DNA from: Holothuria scabra
Lineage: Eukaryota > Echinodermata > Holothuroidea > Aspidochirotida > Holothuriidae
DNA length: 64,000 nucleotides
NCBI GenBank assembly: GCA_037179385.1
Contig: CM074187.1
Location: 9,053,450 to 9,117,449 of the forward strand
Direction of reading: 5' to 3'
Shown here: one piece after another, positions 37,190 to 49,889 of the stretch
Layout: each line of letters starts with the position of its first letter
How positions within the stretch are numbered: position 1 is the first letter of the stretch
Notes under the pieces: model-generated
The model's input: only the letters and a program-made list of their open reading frames with translations
What the model was told of the DNA's origin: nothing
Database searches by the model: none
Made by a program: the position numbers and the translations under genes

Positions 37190-38010
37190 TTTGTGACATG
37201 GAAGATATATATAGATTAGACTTAATAGAGTGCACAGTGTGACATAGTCATTCATGTGCTCTTTCCAAGTAATAAATAAGAGATAATAGTATAGATTGAA
37301 AAAGTAAGTCTTTAGTGCAGCTTTAAATTTTGAAGTTTTTGAGACACATCTGAGAGAGGAAGGAAGGGAGTTCCAGAGTCTAGGACCTGCAACCATAAAG
37401 GCACGGTCACTGTTAGACTTGGAAGTGCATGGTGCGTGGAACTACCAATCGTAATGTGTCACTGTTAGATCTGAGATTGTGAGTGACATTAAAATCTTTA
37501 TCAGCATGTCATTGAGATATTTTGGCCCTTCATTATTTAAGCATTTGTAGACTATTAACGTCAATTTAAACTTTATTCTTTTATCAACTGTGAGCCAGTG
37601 CTCAGATGAAATGTAGGAGGAAAAAGGATCATATTTTTTAAGGTTATGCAAGCAACAGACTGCCATGTTTTGTACTATCTGTAATTTACTTATGTGTACC
37701 TTGGGAACACCAATTAAAAGACTGTTTCCACAGTTAAGACATGATGTCACAAAAGCGTGCAATACGCTCCGAGTGGCTTCTATAGAAAGATACTTCCTAA
37801 TAGAAGAATGGCTTGCAGATGCATCATAGCTTTTTGACATTGCTTGGTAATATATAGCTGCATGTCAAGGTGCTCATCACACCACACCCCTAAATTCCTC
37901 ACGTACGGGACTTTTTGCACCAAACACTCTCCTACTCGGATTGACTGGATTTGGAGCCAATTAGCATTAATTCAGATGGGATCAAATACAGTTGGAACTT
38001 GCTGTAGAGT
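37190..38010 (-). pseudogene. CR1/L2-like non-LTR retrotransposon fragment (RT C-terminus)
   Basis: Minus-strand reading frames, joined by frameshifts, give VRNLGVWCDEHLDMQLYITK, IRKYLSIEATRSVLHAFVTS, GVPKVHISKLQIVQNMA, LTVDKRIKFKLTLIVYKCLN and VAGPRLWNSLPSSLR. These are in the order expected after the F/Y-A-D-D box of a CR1/L2 ORF2. At least two frameshifts; 5'-truncated. An open frame of 132 codons (37442-37840) is part of this pseudogene. Confidence 0.85.
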
Positions 38011-39262
38011 TAGGCCCAGTTCCTACGGAAACACATTTCTTTAAAAGCCTGTCAAAAATATTAGCATTGATACACTTACTTGCATTTACAATGTACCTTG
38101 CCAACTGAAATTCTAGTAATAATTTCCGTAATTTTGAGTGCAACGAATCCCTGTTGTGTGCACTGACCATGGAAGTGTCCCAGGTAGTACTTCATGCATC
38201 CACAGTACAGTATGTACAGGTTGTTTTACAGTGACAAGTGTTTAACATTTAGTTTGTACATGTTTGGTGTAACTACAAACTTGAGAACTTGGTGCTTATA
38301 ATCCTGCATACATTTAGCCAGTTTCCACATTTGTCTTGTCAAAACAGCCATACTGATACACTGACGCCATGCAATCGTGTAATGTCATTGTGGAAGAAAA
38401 CAATGGAGCACGTGGCAGGGAACAATGAAATTTGCCTGGCACCACCATATATGTATTGGCATGTGCACATCAATGTGGACATGGGTTCTATGACACCATA
38501 CACATAAAGTCTATTGCACTTTTTAGTTGCCTCTATGTAAGAACCATTGTGATTGGTTCATTGTTGCGATTTGATCAGCCAATCATACCCGGGATACATC
38601 AATGCAGTTTGCTGTATGGGAATATATCATGTAGAAACTACAGTCACAGGTCTTTGCATCCAATTCTAACACTCCCCCTGTATTTGTGTTACAAAAACTT
38701 CCAAACTGGCGTTGTCAGTGGGCAAAACAGTTTGTAGATCTATACTGTTTAATACTGAGGGTTTAAGTAATACCTGTAAGTTTTAGGAACAAAGTAACAA
38801 GATATATGGGGCTATTAATCACAAAGGTACAATAAGATGGTTCATTCATTTGATAATTCACCAAGAAAGACATTTGAGACACTGGCTCTGCCTCTAGCCT
38901 GCAAATCTTACATTTGTGTTTGGGTAGACAAGACTGCAACTTAAGTCTTACAGCTTAGCTATACACAACTGCACTCTGCAGTGGGCACAACAGTTTCCTG
39001 ATACAGGGGCAAGTGAATGGACTGTAGTGGTGTCTGATGGGATATACAACCTTAACTTGCATGCAGTGGTGAAGTTGTAAAAATTACAGTTGCAAAGTTT
39101 CTCAAATAAGCTAATATTTCATCCATTATTGAAGCTTACACATTGCAGACTGCAACTCTCAAAAGGCTTAGGAAAGTCCTTTATAATGGAAAATAAGTTT
39201 ATGGAATTATCTTTCCAGTTTCTAGAGAAGTTCTCTGACAAACATGTTCCTTGTGCTTTCAG
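38011..39262. other. Intron remainder before CCP 1
   Basis: No coding exon or element ends identified. May include more decayed 5' LINE sequence near 38011-38170, minus strand. Confidence 0.4.
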
Positions 39263-39451
39263 GGAGTTGTACCTTGGATACAGTTGCCAATGCTGATTTT
39301 ATCGGGGGCATGGAGGCCCGCCGGCACGGTCAGACAATAGTTTATATGTGTCAGGATGGGTTCAGTCTGGCTAGTGGTGAAAGGACCTTCTCCTATCAGT
39401 GTAGGGATGGTGAGTGGGATCGACCGGACCCACTGCCTGTGTGTGAAGAAG
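39263..39451 (+). CDS. Exon: CCP (sushi) module 1
   Basis: Acceptor gtgctttcag, donor gttagt, 63 codons, phase 1 at both ends. The pattern is SC-TLDTVANADF ... GQTIVYMCQDGFSLASGE ... YQCRDGEWDRPDPLPVC: four Cys, the G-x-x-I/V-x-Y-x-C strand, the G-F motif, Trp before the last Cys and P-x-C at the end. All hallmarks of a CCP/sushi module are present. CCPs mediate protein binding in complement and adhesion proteins. Confidence 0.9.
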
Positions 39452-39576
39452 GTTAGTATCTACTTGTTCAGTTCCTGAAAAATGCTTGTTTCATAATGTA
39501 ATGTTTAGAAGTTTGGCTGCATAACCAGTCACCAACTGGTTAAAGCATGCTTTTTTGGTGGTGATGAAAAGCATGA

Positions 39577-39823
39577 GATTAAAATGCCCATAAGACTAAA
39601 CTCTAGAGTAGCCCTGCACAGCTCGTGAGAGTTGTCTTAGTAATGGTCAGTAACTTGTACATTCTGTGGCTTTATAGTCCAGCGGCTCGAGCAAGTTAGG
39701 TCTGTCATCACAACTGGCTGGACTAAAACCACAGAATATGCAAGTTACTGAGCATCACTAAGTTTATACTTTTCCAAGCTTTGCAGGACTGCTCAAGATT
39801 TTAGGCCTATGGGCATTTTCATA
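39577..39823. mobile_element. Long inverted repeat (about 105-bp arms)
   Basis: The left arm (aaaatgccca, ccctgca, ggtcagtaacttg, attctgtgg, agtccagc) reappears inverted on the right (gctggact, ccacagaat, caagttactga, tgcaggact, tgggcatttt) around a roughly 30-bp spacer. A foldback MITE that would transcribe as a long hairpin. Confidence 0.8.
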
Positions 39824-39944
39824 GAATGAGAGAAACTTAGATGCATTCATGATGGTCTCTGATTGTGTGCATATTTTGGCTTGTCTTGGGTTGATGGTTA
39901 AGGTTTAAGGTTGCAAAACTTGATGTAGCTGGCATTATTGTAAA

Positions 39945-40078
39945 ACACACTTAAAGGGGCTGTACAAAGTACAACAAATCAAGAAAAAGATCTCCTACAA
40001 AGATAAGTTTTCAAAGCATCCTTAAAAGAGTCAATTGAAAAAGACTGCCTAATATCAGTTATATCGATATTGCTTTTT
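39945..40078 (-). pseudogene. 3' tail of a CR1-like LINE, cut by HINE-like copy A
   Basis: The minus strand encodes DSFKDALKTYLCRRSFS and a stop, like the conserved F-K-x-x-L-K-T-x-L-F end of CR1/L2 ORF2. The similarity stops exactly where the terminal hairpin of copy A begins (40079). Confidence 0.5.
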
Positions 40079-41350
40079 GATACCTTGCCGTAGGCAGGCA
40101 AGGAATCTATGCCATGGTGATGTCGTGTGTGTGTGTGTGTGTATGTGTGTGTGTGTTTGTGACACTTGCTTGTAAACACGATATCTTAAGATAGGAATGT
40201 CCGACACTTTTCATATTTGGTATATAGGTTTATCATGTTGAGGGGAACCCTATTGTTTTTGGTAGAGGTCAAAGGTCATTTGAGGTCACCAGCGGTAAAA
40301 TTGCGACAATTTCAAAAATAGCTTGTAAACATGATATCTTCAGATAGGAGTGACCGACACTTTTCATACTTGGTATATAGATTTGTCATGTTGAGAGAGA
40401 GAAGCCTATTGTTTTTGGTAGAGGTCACAGGTCATTTCAGGTCACCAGAGGTAAAATTGTGAAAACGCCGAAAATGGCTTGTAAACACTGTATCTTCAGA
40501 TAGGATTGCCCAACAATTCTCATACTTGGTATATACATTTTTCATGTTGAGAGGAAGAACCCTATTGTTTTTGGTAGAGGTCAAAGGTCATTTGAGGTCA
40601 TCAGCAGTAAAATTACTAAAACACGGGAAATGGCTTGTAAACACGATATCTTCAAAAAGGAGTGACAGATACTCTTCATATTTGGTATATAGATTTGTCA
40701 TGGCGAGAGAAAGAAGCCTATTGCTTTTGTAGACTTCAAAGTTAATGTGAGGTCACCAGCGGTAAAATTGGGAAAATCCCGAAAATGGCTTTTAAACATG
40801 ATTTCTTCAGATAGGAGTGACCAACACTTCTCATGCTTGGTATATAGGTTTGTCATGTTGAGAGGAAGAAGTCTATTGTTTTTGGATGAGGTCAAAGGTC
40901 ATTTGAGGTCATCAGCGGTAAAAATGTGAAAACACCGAAAATGGCTTGTAAACATGATATCTTCACATAGGATTGCCTGACGATTTCATACTTGGTGTAT
41001 AGATTTTTCATGTTGAGAGAAAGAAGCCTATTGCTTTTGGTAGAGGTCAGAGGTCATTTGAGGTCACAAGCTGTAAAATTGCCAAAACTCCTGAAAATGG
41101 CTTGTAAACACAGTATCTCCATGCAGATAGGAGTAACAGATACTTTTCATATTTGGTATATAGATTTGTCATGTTGAGAGAAAGAAGCCTATTGTTTTTG
41201 GCAGAGGTCAAAGGTCATTTGAGGCCACCAGGGGTAAAATTGCAAAAATTCTGTGCCTTAAATGTAAAGAAAAATCTATCAAGCACTGTCAATTTGAAAG
41301 CAGGTAAGGTATTTGATGGCAAGGAATCACTAAGCCTTTTGGCTTTCTGG
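40079..41350 (+). mobile_element. HINE-like (Helentron-derived) element, copy A
   Basis: The 5' hairpin GATACCTTGCC/GGCAAGGAATC (40079-40107, one mismatch) is followed by ctatgccatggtgatgtcg, a (GT)n run (about 40122-40160) and about seven 156-bp minisatellite units. The 3' side has GGCAAGGAATC (41318-41328), inverse to the 5' arm, then the hairpin AAGCC-TTTT-GGCTT and CTGG (41347-41350). This matches published HINE/DINE architecture: asymmetric inverted repeats, central minisatellite, 3' stem-loop. Class assignment is inference. Confidence 0.7.
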
Positions 41351-41351
41351 T

Positions 41352-41475
41352 TTTTTAATGTTTTGACTGAAGAATTAGTCCTTCCCATTTCCTGCTACTG
41401 CCCCCTTAGCCCTTACAACCTCCTTGGCACCTTCAAATGCCCTTAAGGGGGCGGCACCACCCCTGTTGGGAACCA
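41352..41475 (-). mobile_element. hAT-like terminus
   Basis: On the minus strand the segment begins near 41470 with CCAGTGGTTCCCAACAGGGG, reminiscent of hAT-superfamily terminal repeats. The other end was not found; it may be cut by copy A. Confidence 0.35.
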
Positions 41476-41938
41476 CTGGTCTAGATAATTACATGAGATG
41501 ACATGTAACAACAGGCAAAAAACCTCCCTGGTTTATAATTGCCTAAAAGTAGTGTCATTATTGTTACATTCCTTGATGTATGGATAGAGTTGTGAGAGAA
41601 TCCAGTTTGCTCAATTATGGTACACTTTGTAAGTAATGCAAATTTAGTCAATATTTTTAGGAGTAATCTCTATACCTTAAGTAAAAGTATGGTTACAGTA
41701 TTTAGAAACATCTTTCCTCCCTCATTTAAGTCTCCTTCCATCAAAAATTGGTTGTGAATGAATGAACAAAGATTAACAACTCTGGACCCATCCATCGATA
41801 TTAATTAAACCTTTGACTATTCAGTAGCACAGGACAAGGAAGGCTAAAATTAAATTGAGTATACATCTTGGCTGTATTTTTTAACTATCATCAGCTGTTG
41901 TTGGTTGGTATTAATTTTTCTTAATGTGTGCCTGAATG

Positions 41939-41968
41939 TTTTATTTATTTATTTATTTATTTATTTTT
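41939..41968. repeat. (TTTA)n microsatellite
   Basis: About six perfect TTTA units followed by a T run. Confidence 0.9.
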
Positions 41969-42055
41969 TTGAGATTATCAAAAAAGAAAATGAACCTTGT
42001 GTTCAACCTTTAGTAATTTAAAGTTAACATTGTTTGTTATTCCTGTTCATTTATT

Positions 42056-42103
42056 GATTCCTTGCCGTAGGCAGGCAAGGAATCTATGCGATGGTGATGT
42101 CGT

Positions 42104-42145
<42 letters not shown>

Positions 42146-44202
42146 ATGTGACGCTTTGGCTTGTAAACACGATATCTCAAGAAGGGTAAGTCCGAGGGAT
42201 CTCATACTTGGCATGTGGATTGCCCATATTAAGTAGATGATCCCTATTGTTTTTGGTGGACGTCAAAGGTCACTTGGGGTCACGACAGGTCAAAAGGTCA
42301 AAATCTTGTAAACACGATATCTCGAGAACGGTACATGTGACTATGCTCATATTTGGTGTGTGGGTTGGTCATATTGAGTAGATGATCCCTATCGATTTTC
42401 TTGGAGGTCAAAGGTCATTTGGGGTCACGAGAGGTCAATAGGTAAATTCCTTAGAAATTGCTTGTAAACACGTTATCTCAAGAAGGGTAAGTGTGAATAA
42501 TCTCATATTTGGTGTGTGCATTGGCCATATTGAGTAGATGATCCCTATTGTTTTTGGTGTAGATCAAAGGTCATTTGGGGTCACTAGAGGTCAAAAGGTC
42601 AAAACTTCGTAAACACGATATCTCGAGAACAGTACATGTGACTATGCTCATATTTGGTGTGTGGATTGGTCATATTGAGTAGATGATCCCTATTGATTTT
42701 TGTGGAGGTCAAAGGTCATTTGGGGTCACAAGATGCAATAGGTAAATTCCTTAGAAATTGCTTGTAAACACGGTATCTCAAGAAGGGTAAGTGTGACTAA
42801 TCTCATTATTGGTGTGTGCATTGGCCATATTGAGTAGATGATCCCTATTGTTTTTGGTGGAGATCAAAGGTCATTTGGGGTCACGAGAGGTTGAAAGGTC
42901 AAAACTTCGTAAACACGATATCTCGAGAATGGTACATGTGACTATGCTCATATTTAGTGTGTGGGTTGGTCATATTGAGTAGATGATCCCTATTGTTTTT
43001 GGTGGAGGTCAAAGGTCATTTGGGGTCACGAGAGGTCAAAACGTCAAAACTCCGTAAACACGATATCTCGAGAACGGTACATGTGACTATGCTCATATTT
43101 GGTGTGTGGGTTGGCCATATTGAGTAGATGATCCCTATTGTTTTTGGTGGAGATCAAAGGTCATTTGGGGTCACGAGAGGTCGAAAGGTCAAAACTTTGT
43201 AAACACCATATCTCGAGAACGGTACATGTGACTATGCTCATATTTGGTGTGTGGGTTGGTCATATTGAGTAGATGAACCCTATTGTTTTTGGTGGAGGTC
43301 AAAGGTCATTTGGGGTCACGAGAGGTCAAAATGTCAAAACTTCGTAAACACGATATCTGGAGAACGGTACATGTGACTATACTCATATTTGGTGTGTAGG
43401 TTGGTCATATCGAGTAGATGATCCATATTGTTTTTGGTGGAGGTCAAAGGTCATTTGGGGTCACGAGAGGTCAAAACTTCGTAAACACGATATCTGGAGA
43501 ACAGTACATGTGACTATACTCATATTTGGTGTGTAGGTTGGTCATATCAAGTAGATGATCCAGATTGTTTTTGGTGGAGGTCAAAGGTTATTTGGGGTCA
43601 CGAGAGGTCAAAAGGTCAAAACTTCATTAACATGATATCTCGAGAATGGTACATGTGACTATGCTCATATTTGGTGTGTGGGTTGGTCATATTAAGTAGA
43701 TGATCCCTGTCGATTTTCGTGGAGGTCAATGGTCATTTGGGGTCACGAGAGGTCCAAAGGTCAAAACTTCTTAAACACAATATCTCAAGAACGGTACATG
43801 TGACTGTGCTCATATTTAGTGTGTGGATTGGTCATATTGAGTAGATGATCCCTATTGATTTTCTGAAAGGTCAAAGTTCATTTGGAGTCAGCATGTTCAA
43901 AGCCTGACAAGCTTTCCTGCACAGTCTTTCAAGAAATGTCACTTGTAGGGTCCTGTAACTTGTCCTGTAGATGGCACATAGTGAATACATGGTCCCAGAA
44001 GTTTTTGGTGTGGGTCAAATGTCATTTGGGTTCACAACGGGCAAGGGGGATCTCAATGTAGGAAGATTGGATGCCTTGCATGTGTACTTTGTGGGCACAT
44101 TATGGAGCCCTGTTAATTGAAAAACATTGCCAAGCAATGTCAATGTGAAAAAAGGCCTTACATTTCAGCGGCAAGGAATCACTAAGCCTTTTGGCTTTCT
44201 GG
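42056..44202 (+). mobile_element. HINE-like element, copy B
   Basis: The perfect 11-bp-arm hairpin GATTCCTTGCC-gtaggca-GGCAAGGAATC (42056-42084) is followed by the tatgcgatggtgatgtcg block, a (GT)n(GC)n run and about 12 minisatellite units of 135-155 bp with tcatatttggtgtgtgg and cgatatctcgagaac blocks. The 3' end is GGCAAGGAATC (44170-44180), hairpin AAGCC-TTTT-GGCTT, CTGG (44199-44202). It ends 58 bp before the LDLa exon at 44261. Confidence 0.72.
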
Positions 44203-44260
44203 TTCATAAAGGAAAAACGTTCTTTAAAAAAGTACCTCAATTACCCTCTATTGAAAACAG

Positions 44261-44380
44261 CTTGTGATTCACCATCTTTCCAATGCATTGGAGGTGGCGG
44301 TTGCATTGACAGGGCCAATGTGTGTGATGGGACCACGAACTGTGAAGATGGGTCAGATGAATCTAATGAAACCTGCGATG
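44261..44380 (+). CDS. Exon: LDL receptor class A module 2
   Basis: Acceptor tgaaaacag (weak pyrimidine tract), donor gtaagt, 40 codons, phase 1 at both ends. The peptide CDSPSFQCIGGGGCIDRANVCDGTTNCEDGSDESNETC has six Cys and the full LDLa signature: F-x-C, C-I-x-x-x-x-V-C-D-G, D-C-like N-C-E-D-G-S-D-E. A HINE-like element (copy B) ends at 44202, only 58 bp before this exon, so the branch-point region borders transposon sequence. Confidence 0.92.
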
Positions 44381-44686
44381 GTAAGTGTAAAAATTTGGAC
44401 AAAAGGACATTACTCCTAAACTTGTTTTTTATGAAGGTTATTTTCAAGGGTTAGGTTCGATGAAATTGAGTTAAAGACAAAAAAATGTCAACATCACTTG
44501 AAGAAAAATTGACTTTTCTGACTGGCATTACTTTGAAGAACTTGAAAACACATAGAGTATGGTCAATACCAGCATACTGTAAAGGGAGCCCTCTAGGATA
44601 AAAAATGTGTTAATTTAACATCAAATACAAGCAAGTACCAATTATTGTTACATTGATTGATATTTGAATTCAGTAAGTCCTGTTCA

Positions 44687-44796
44687 GGGGGCCATTCCAC
44701 AAAGAGTTATGCACAATCTTAAGTTTGATTCACCATACTTAAGCCAACAGTAAATCATACTTAGGATCATGCGTAACTCTTTGTGGAACGGGCCCC
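44687..44796. mobile_element. Short MITE with about 26-bp terminal inverted repeats
   Basis: The left end GGGGGCCATTCCACAAAGAG is the inverse of the right end CTCTTTGTGGAACGGGCCCC. TGTTCA flanks both sides (44681-44686 and 44797-44802), a probable target duplication; a CAGGGG...CCCCTG reading of the ends would instead suggest a hAT-type element. Confidence 0.8.
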
Positions 44797-45142
44797 TGTT
44801 CATGTAGGAACTGCTTGCAACCAGACAGTGACATAAACAATGTAATTGAGTGCAAAGCAATGGCCTAGTACATGCACTGTGTATAAAGGTGTGATCCAAG
44901 CATTTGCAAGCTAATCTAGGGTAGGTGAGTAATGTAATAATTGCTGACTGCTTTTGCGTTAGTTCATAGGCTTCATCAACATATCCCTGTGCCCCGGTTA
45001 CTTTTACGAGCACATTAATTAACTTGCTCACTTTGAACTGATTTAAAATCAAATTATTCTGTCAACTATTCTGTCAGTTAGTTTATTCCAAAACAAGTAA
45101 GCAATGAATAGTTGCAGTCTATAATTACAGCACCATGAAAAC

Positions 45143-45405
45143 TTAAAGGGCAACAGCTGTCACCTCAACTTGAAGTAGTGTAGTAGACTATGCTGTTTCA
45201 TGATTGGCTGTTGAGGACCATGTGACAACAATTTTCCCTTTCAAGTGCAAAATTTACCTGAAATACTGCTTGGTTCACCTTGGATATGCAATATTGAAGT
45301 TTATAAAATATCATGAAAGGTTTTTTGAAGAGAAATAAAAAGAAAATTGTGATATTTAGCTGTTGCTTCCAAATAAGTTTTGGGGGGACTCTTCTTGACC
45401 CCTAA
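45143..45405 (+). mobile_element. TTAA-type MITE (family M2)
   Basis: Starts TTAA-AGGGCAACAGCTGTCACC. The body (aacttgaagtagtgtag, tgattggctg, gaagagaaataa) matches 53336-53600. The right end gactcttcttgacccctaa is the inverse of the left, with the last TTAA mutated. Confidence 0.65.
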
Positions 45406-46683
45406 CTGAAATGTCAAAGTTAGTGCACTAATGTCAAAACATCATTTGAATTTAATCAACCAGCTCCGCTGAAACTCAGGTATGTCATGCCTGGACTATC
45501 AAACTTCCTCGTGAGCATTGCTGGCATTTATACTTAAATTTTCTTATTGCATGATGATAATGAAAAAAATATATTTTCCAAGCTGCACTCAGTATAAATG
45601 TTGATAGGTCAACTGTCAACTTTTTGAGTATGTATTTTACCTATGGCATGTCTTGTTTTCCTACTTCTGTTCAGAACATGGGTATGTGCAGTCAAATCAC
45701 TAAATTAGTTTTTATTTTTTTTTTTGATCTAACTAACTTTGAGCATAAGGGATTACCCATACAAAAAAAATAGAAATTTTTCCTAGGATTCAAATTTTCA
45801 AGCAAGTTGTAAACTATTATTGAAAGCCTACTTGAGACTTTGCTCAGCATTGGATGTAGTTCAGTCAAAAAAAAATGAACTTGGAAACTTGAAGACAGGA
45901 TAATCTTGTGAACTTGGGAGTTGAGAGCTTATCTGGTACTTTCCAGCCACAAGAGTTGTGGGAAAATCTCAGAACTATTGCAGTCCCCTGATTGCTCAAA
46001 ATTAAAATGCATCCCTAAAAATAAACATTGATTAATAATACAAAATTTTGTACCCATTGAGCAGGCTGTAGAAGGTGAAATTGGCCACTCCCTGGAAATT
46101 TGGGATACAGTTTCCACATGGAACTAAGTTGTGGATGTTGTCATGTACACTAGTAGCATATGACAGAAAACAGGAAGTACCCAAGTAATCTGGATCAACA
46201 GAGTGGGAGCCTCACCTGTAAATAACAAATTGGTTTCCCTATATACTACATGACAATAATTTAAATCATTTGATTGAATCCTACAGGACTCCTATGCTCC
46301 TCCCCAACCGATGGTGGCGCTTTGTTTAGATGGTCATGCCCGCAATCAATCTGGTCTTGGCAGATCCCTGCATACAACATACATATCTCATTTGGGTACA
46401 AAACCAAGAACATAACCTTTTTTAACAGGAACAATCTATTGTCACATTAATTTGCATGTAAAAACAAGTCCATCCTGGTTAAGTTTTTTGGGGTTCTGTA
46501 TCTTAAAGGTTGCCCATGATATGAAGGTTGATTTTAATAGGACTCTTATACATGATAAATTAAACTTAAGTGGGGTGAGAACCCTTCATTAAAAGAAGTC
46601 ATTTGTCATAAGTTTCACATTTTGTCCAATGAGATAGATCCTGTCAGATGACCACCTATTTCAGATTATTACCTTTCTGTGAT

Positions 46684-46920
46684 GAAGGGGAAAGCAGTTG
46701 CCTCAGCATTATTTGACAGCAACAAGTGAATCTCTCAAATTTCCTTTTATCTTTCATGATTTTCTGTACATACTTATCTATATGTAGGATAGATCAAGCA
46801 ATAGCTCCCTGTAAAATTCACAACTGAGTGAAAAGAATATTGTCACATGATTCCCAAGGATCATTCATAAATAAAATAGGATAGTTTACTACACTTATCC
46901 AAACTAAGGGAGCCTGCATT
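46684..46920 (-). mobile_element. TTAA-type MITE (family M2), decayed
   Basis: The reverse complement shares the gtcacatgattc, aaaattcaca and atttccttttatctttcatga-like blocks with the other M2 copies; ends not intact. Confidence 0.45.
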
Positions 46921-46937
46921 GTCTCTTGAAGACTGGT

Positions 46938-47810
46938 ATCACTGTGCGTGCAACAAAATGACGAAATGACACGTCGATGAAGTTTTACCCCCTTTATTTG
47001 TACGCGTGCCAGAAAACACGGTAAAACTGCTTGAGAAAAAAGAGAAATAAAACATAATCAGTAACAAGCAATACATTACAGAAAACATTACAGCATTGAG
47101 GCCGGAAGAAAGACATTTTAAGGCGAATAGGGACATTTAAACATTACGACACACACACACATGCCTACACACACGCACTCACACCGTCAAACTCACAGAC
47201 ATACATACACTCGGACTTAAACGTAACCCTGAAAAAAGGTGACATAATACGTGGCATGACAGAACACTGAAAATAACCCTCACTTACAAATCGTTACGGG
47301 GTAGAACACACACAGTGCTTAACAGCGGCTTTCTGCGTTAACTGGGTTGACAGCGTCAAACTGGGGTCACAGCGGTATACAGGGGTGGAACTGTCAGGGA
47401 GGAAATTAAGGGAACAGTGTAAATAACAGATAATAGCTTAGCTAGTAGAACCCCGAATGCGGTTGTCACATCACACCCAAAAGGAATTGGCTTGCATGAA
47501 TCCACAGAGGTGCATAAACAGATAACGTCGCCTAATTTGACTAAAGAATAAAATACATGAAAAATACTTACAAAATTGAAGCGAAACGGTTGACAAGAGG
47601 ATGCGAGGCTAGCTTAACAAAAACAGGAACAAAAGTGACCAGCCTAGAACAAGCCTCGCGAGACCACGCTCAACTAAAACATCTGCGTGCATTCTTTCCA
47701 CGCTAAAACAAAGGAAAACTGAAACCCGGCCAAGAAATTACGTAACGGATCACACAGGAATGAAATAACTTGCAGATAACAACTGGAATAGACTCTTTTC
47801 CAACTAGAGG
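46938..47810. repeat. Unclassified dispersed repeat R1 (about 870 bp)
   Basis: Shares layout with 50535-51435: a tcactgtg start, a tttatt near the left end, an (AC)n run, a gggttgaca..tgggg block, agtgacca, and ctgcgtgcattctt near the right end. Read on the minus strand it has an AATAAA near one end and GT-rich splice-like sequence, so a solo LTR is possible but unproven. Confidence 0.4.
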
Positions 47811-49889
47811 TCATGGGGAGGGTTATGATATTAGGGCTGTGCATTTTTAGTTATTCACTACATGTTTAACCGATGTTATTACAGTAAGTGGACAATAACC
47901 TTTTAACGGAAAAATGATGTCATGTTCAGCAAATCAACAAAAATCAACATTTTGGAAGAGGACAACCACTATTTATACAGGAAGTATATGTCTAAATATG
48001 TCATCCTTAATTATGTTCGAGATGTTTGCATTGCACTAAGTTTGTATGATCTTTCCACAGTAAACGTACTTCCAGTCGTTACTGAAACTTTTTTCAGATT
48101 ATAAGAACTTTTTTAACATTACACCAAAAGACTGAAAGACATCACAGAAAGACAAAATACTTGGAAATTTAAGGAGCACAAAGTGGTACCATATTATTGT
48201 ATGGTTATGTACAACATTTGTAAGAGGATACCAAAGTGTTGTACATTGTACTGTGCAATTGTTCACATGCAAAATGTGGTCAGTTTGTGTACAGCACAAC
48301 CAGCCAATGACCTGCAGATGTTTGTTCATGGAATTCATCATGGAATGTTCCATTTTATGTGATTACCTGTAAACAACAAAATGGCATGAATTATTTCATG
48401 CTTATGATCATAGTTTTACAGGTTCTTTAAATCTACTGGCAATGAAATTTATATAAAGTGTGAAGCATGATACAATATTTCAGCCAGCATCAGTGGGGAG
48501 ATTTATTCAAATATATTTTTGTTCCTTAATCTTGGTCTAGTGATGTAGTCGAAGTTTGGAAAATTTTGCGTGAAATAGTGCAATTGAGATTGACTTGCAG
48601 TGAAAATAATCAACAAAATAAAGCCAGATTTAATCCATTTTACAGCCTTTCATGTTAGCAGGGGTGTATTCTATAGATACCTTAAAAGTATTTTCAGTGT
48701 ATATCACTTACTTATTACAGTAATTATCAAAATGTCCTATCAGACACAAACGTTAATAACACAAATTGCCGACTCAATAATTTGATTAAAGTTGAATGAT
48801 CTGTCAATTAGGTAGGACTTTTCATGCGGGCCAGTACTAATAGGGGATGCCAGTAACAAAAAGTTTGTGCGGTGTCAAGTTTGTGAGGTGTCAAGTTTTT
48901 TAGTGCTCTTTATAATCTCTCAAACACACCAGGGTTTCCCCTAGCATTCTTTTTATGAGGTGACCACCTCACAGATTTTGGCCACCACCTCACAGAAAAT
49001 TGTTCTGATTGCCACTTTCACTGTGCCGGCTATTCGAGAAGGGCAAGATTTTCCTCAAGGTATAGGACCACCTCACACCCTCTAAAACCCAGGGGAAACT
49101 GCCAATTTCTAAGGCTGTGCTTGTCCTGGTGTATCTGTTGAAGTGATTCGGAGACAGGCATGCAAAGTTTGGCCAGCTAGTAGAAGCCCCACCAGTCTTT
49201 CATCATTTGATATTTTAATGCCTTTCCAAGTTTTACTACTAGGTTGACTTGAAGACCCATTCAGTTAAGCGGCAGTGCCTAAGTAATTGGCATTTTAAAA
49301 CCGTTAAACGTAACTGTCAAAGGTGCCCATTTACCTGATGGGTCAGTCTGCTAATCGCTTAACTTTATATTTAACTGGCACAACCCTGTATGATATGCTT
49401 TGCTTTGCTTTGTTTTTTGGAGGGGCCATAGCCAAGTGCCATAGACGCAAGTGATGTAGACCCTCAATTCTAAACCATGACCCAGTGTAACTGCAGTTAA
49501 AAAAAAAGTTTTTTGCTATAATTTTCATTTCTTGTTGCTGGCTTGCTTGCTTGCTGTTTTGCAGGTGATTCATTTTTCAAGTGTATCAGTATCATCAAAT
49601 ATCAAAATAAGTATCTTTAGACTCCCCACCCCTACCCCTCCCCAAGACAAAAGGAGTGACTAACACAGAGAACATGTCATGGTTCCCTCTTTTCAATTCC
49701 CAAATTTGCAGGTTGAGCCGTAATTTTATTTTTCATCATTCTTTGTGACATTTGTAGTATACGTCAAATAGAATGTACTTTTCACAGCTGTTAACTTCGG
49801 TTATGATTTAAATGTTTTTTTTTTTTTCTCAAGGTGACAGGTATGATGTAATTCCTCATTTTTACCAATCTTACTTTGTCATCTTTTAG
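47811..49889. other. Intron remainder before CCP 2
   Basis: Apart from the hAT-like MITE at 48930-49101, nothing recognised. Confidence 0.5.
48930..49101. mobile_element. hAT-like MITE
   Basis: The left end CAGGGTTTCCCCTAGCATTC and right end CCAGGGGAAACTG are inverse repeats of the CAGGG type. The inside has its own TGAGGTG/CACCTCA foldback. No 8-bp duplication is visible. Confidence 0.6.

Noticed and set aside
40079..44202. CRISPR-like array of regular repeats
   Set aside because: The units are long, diverged and continuous without unique spacers, and the host is an animal; they are transposon minisatellites.
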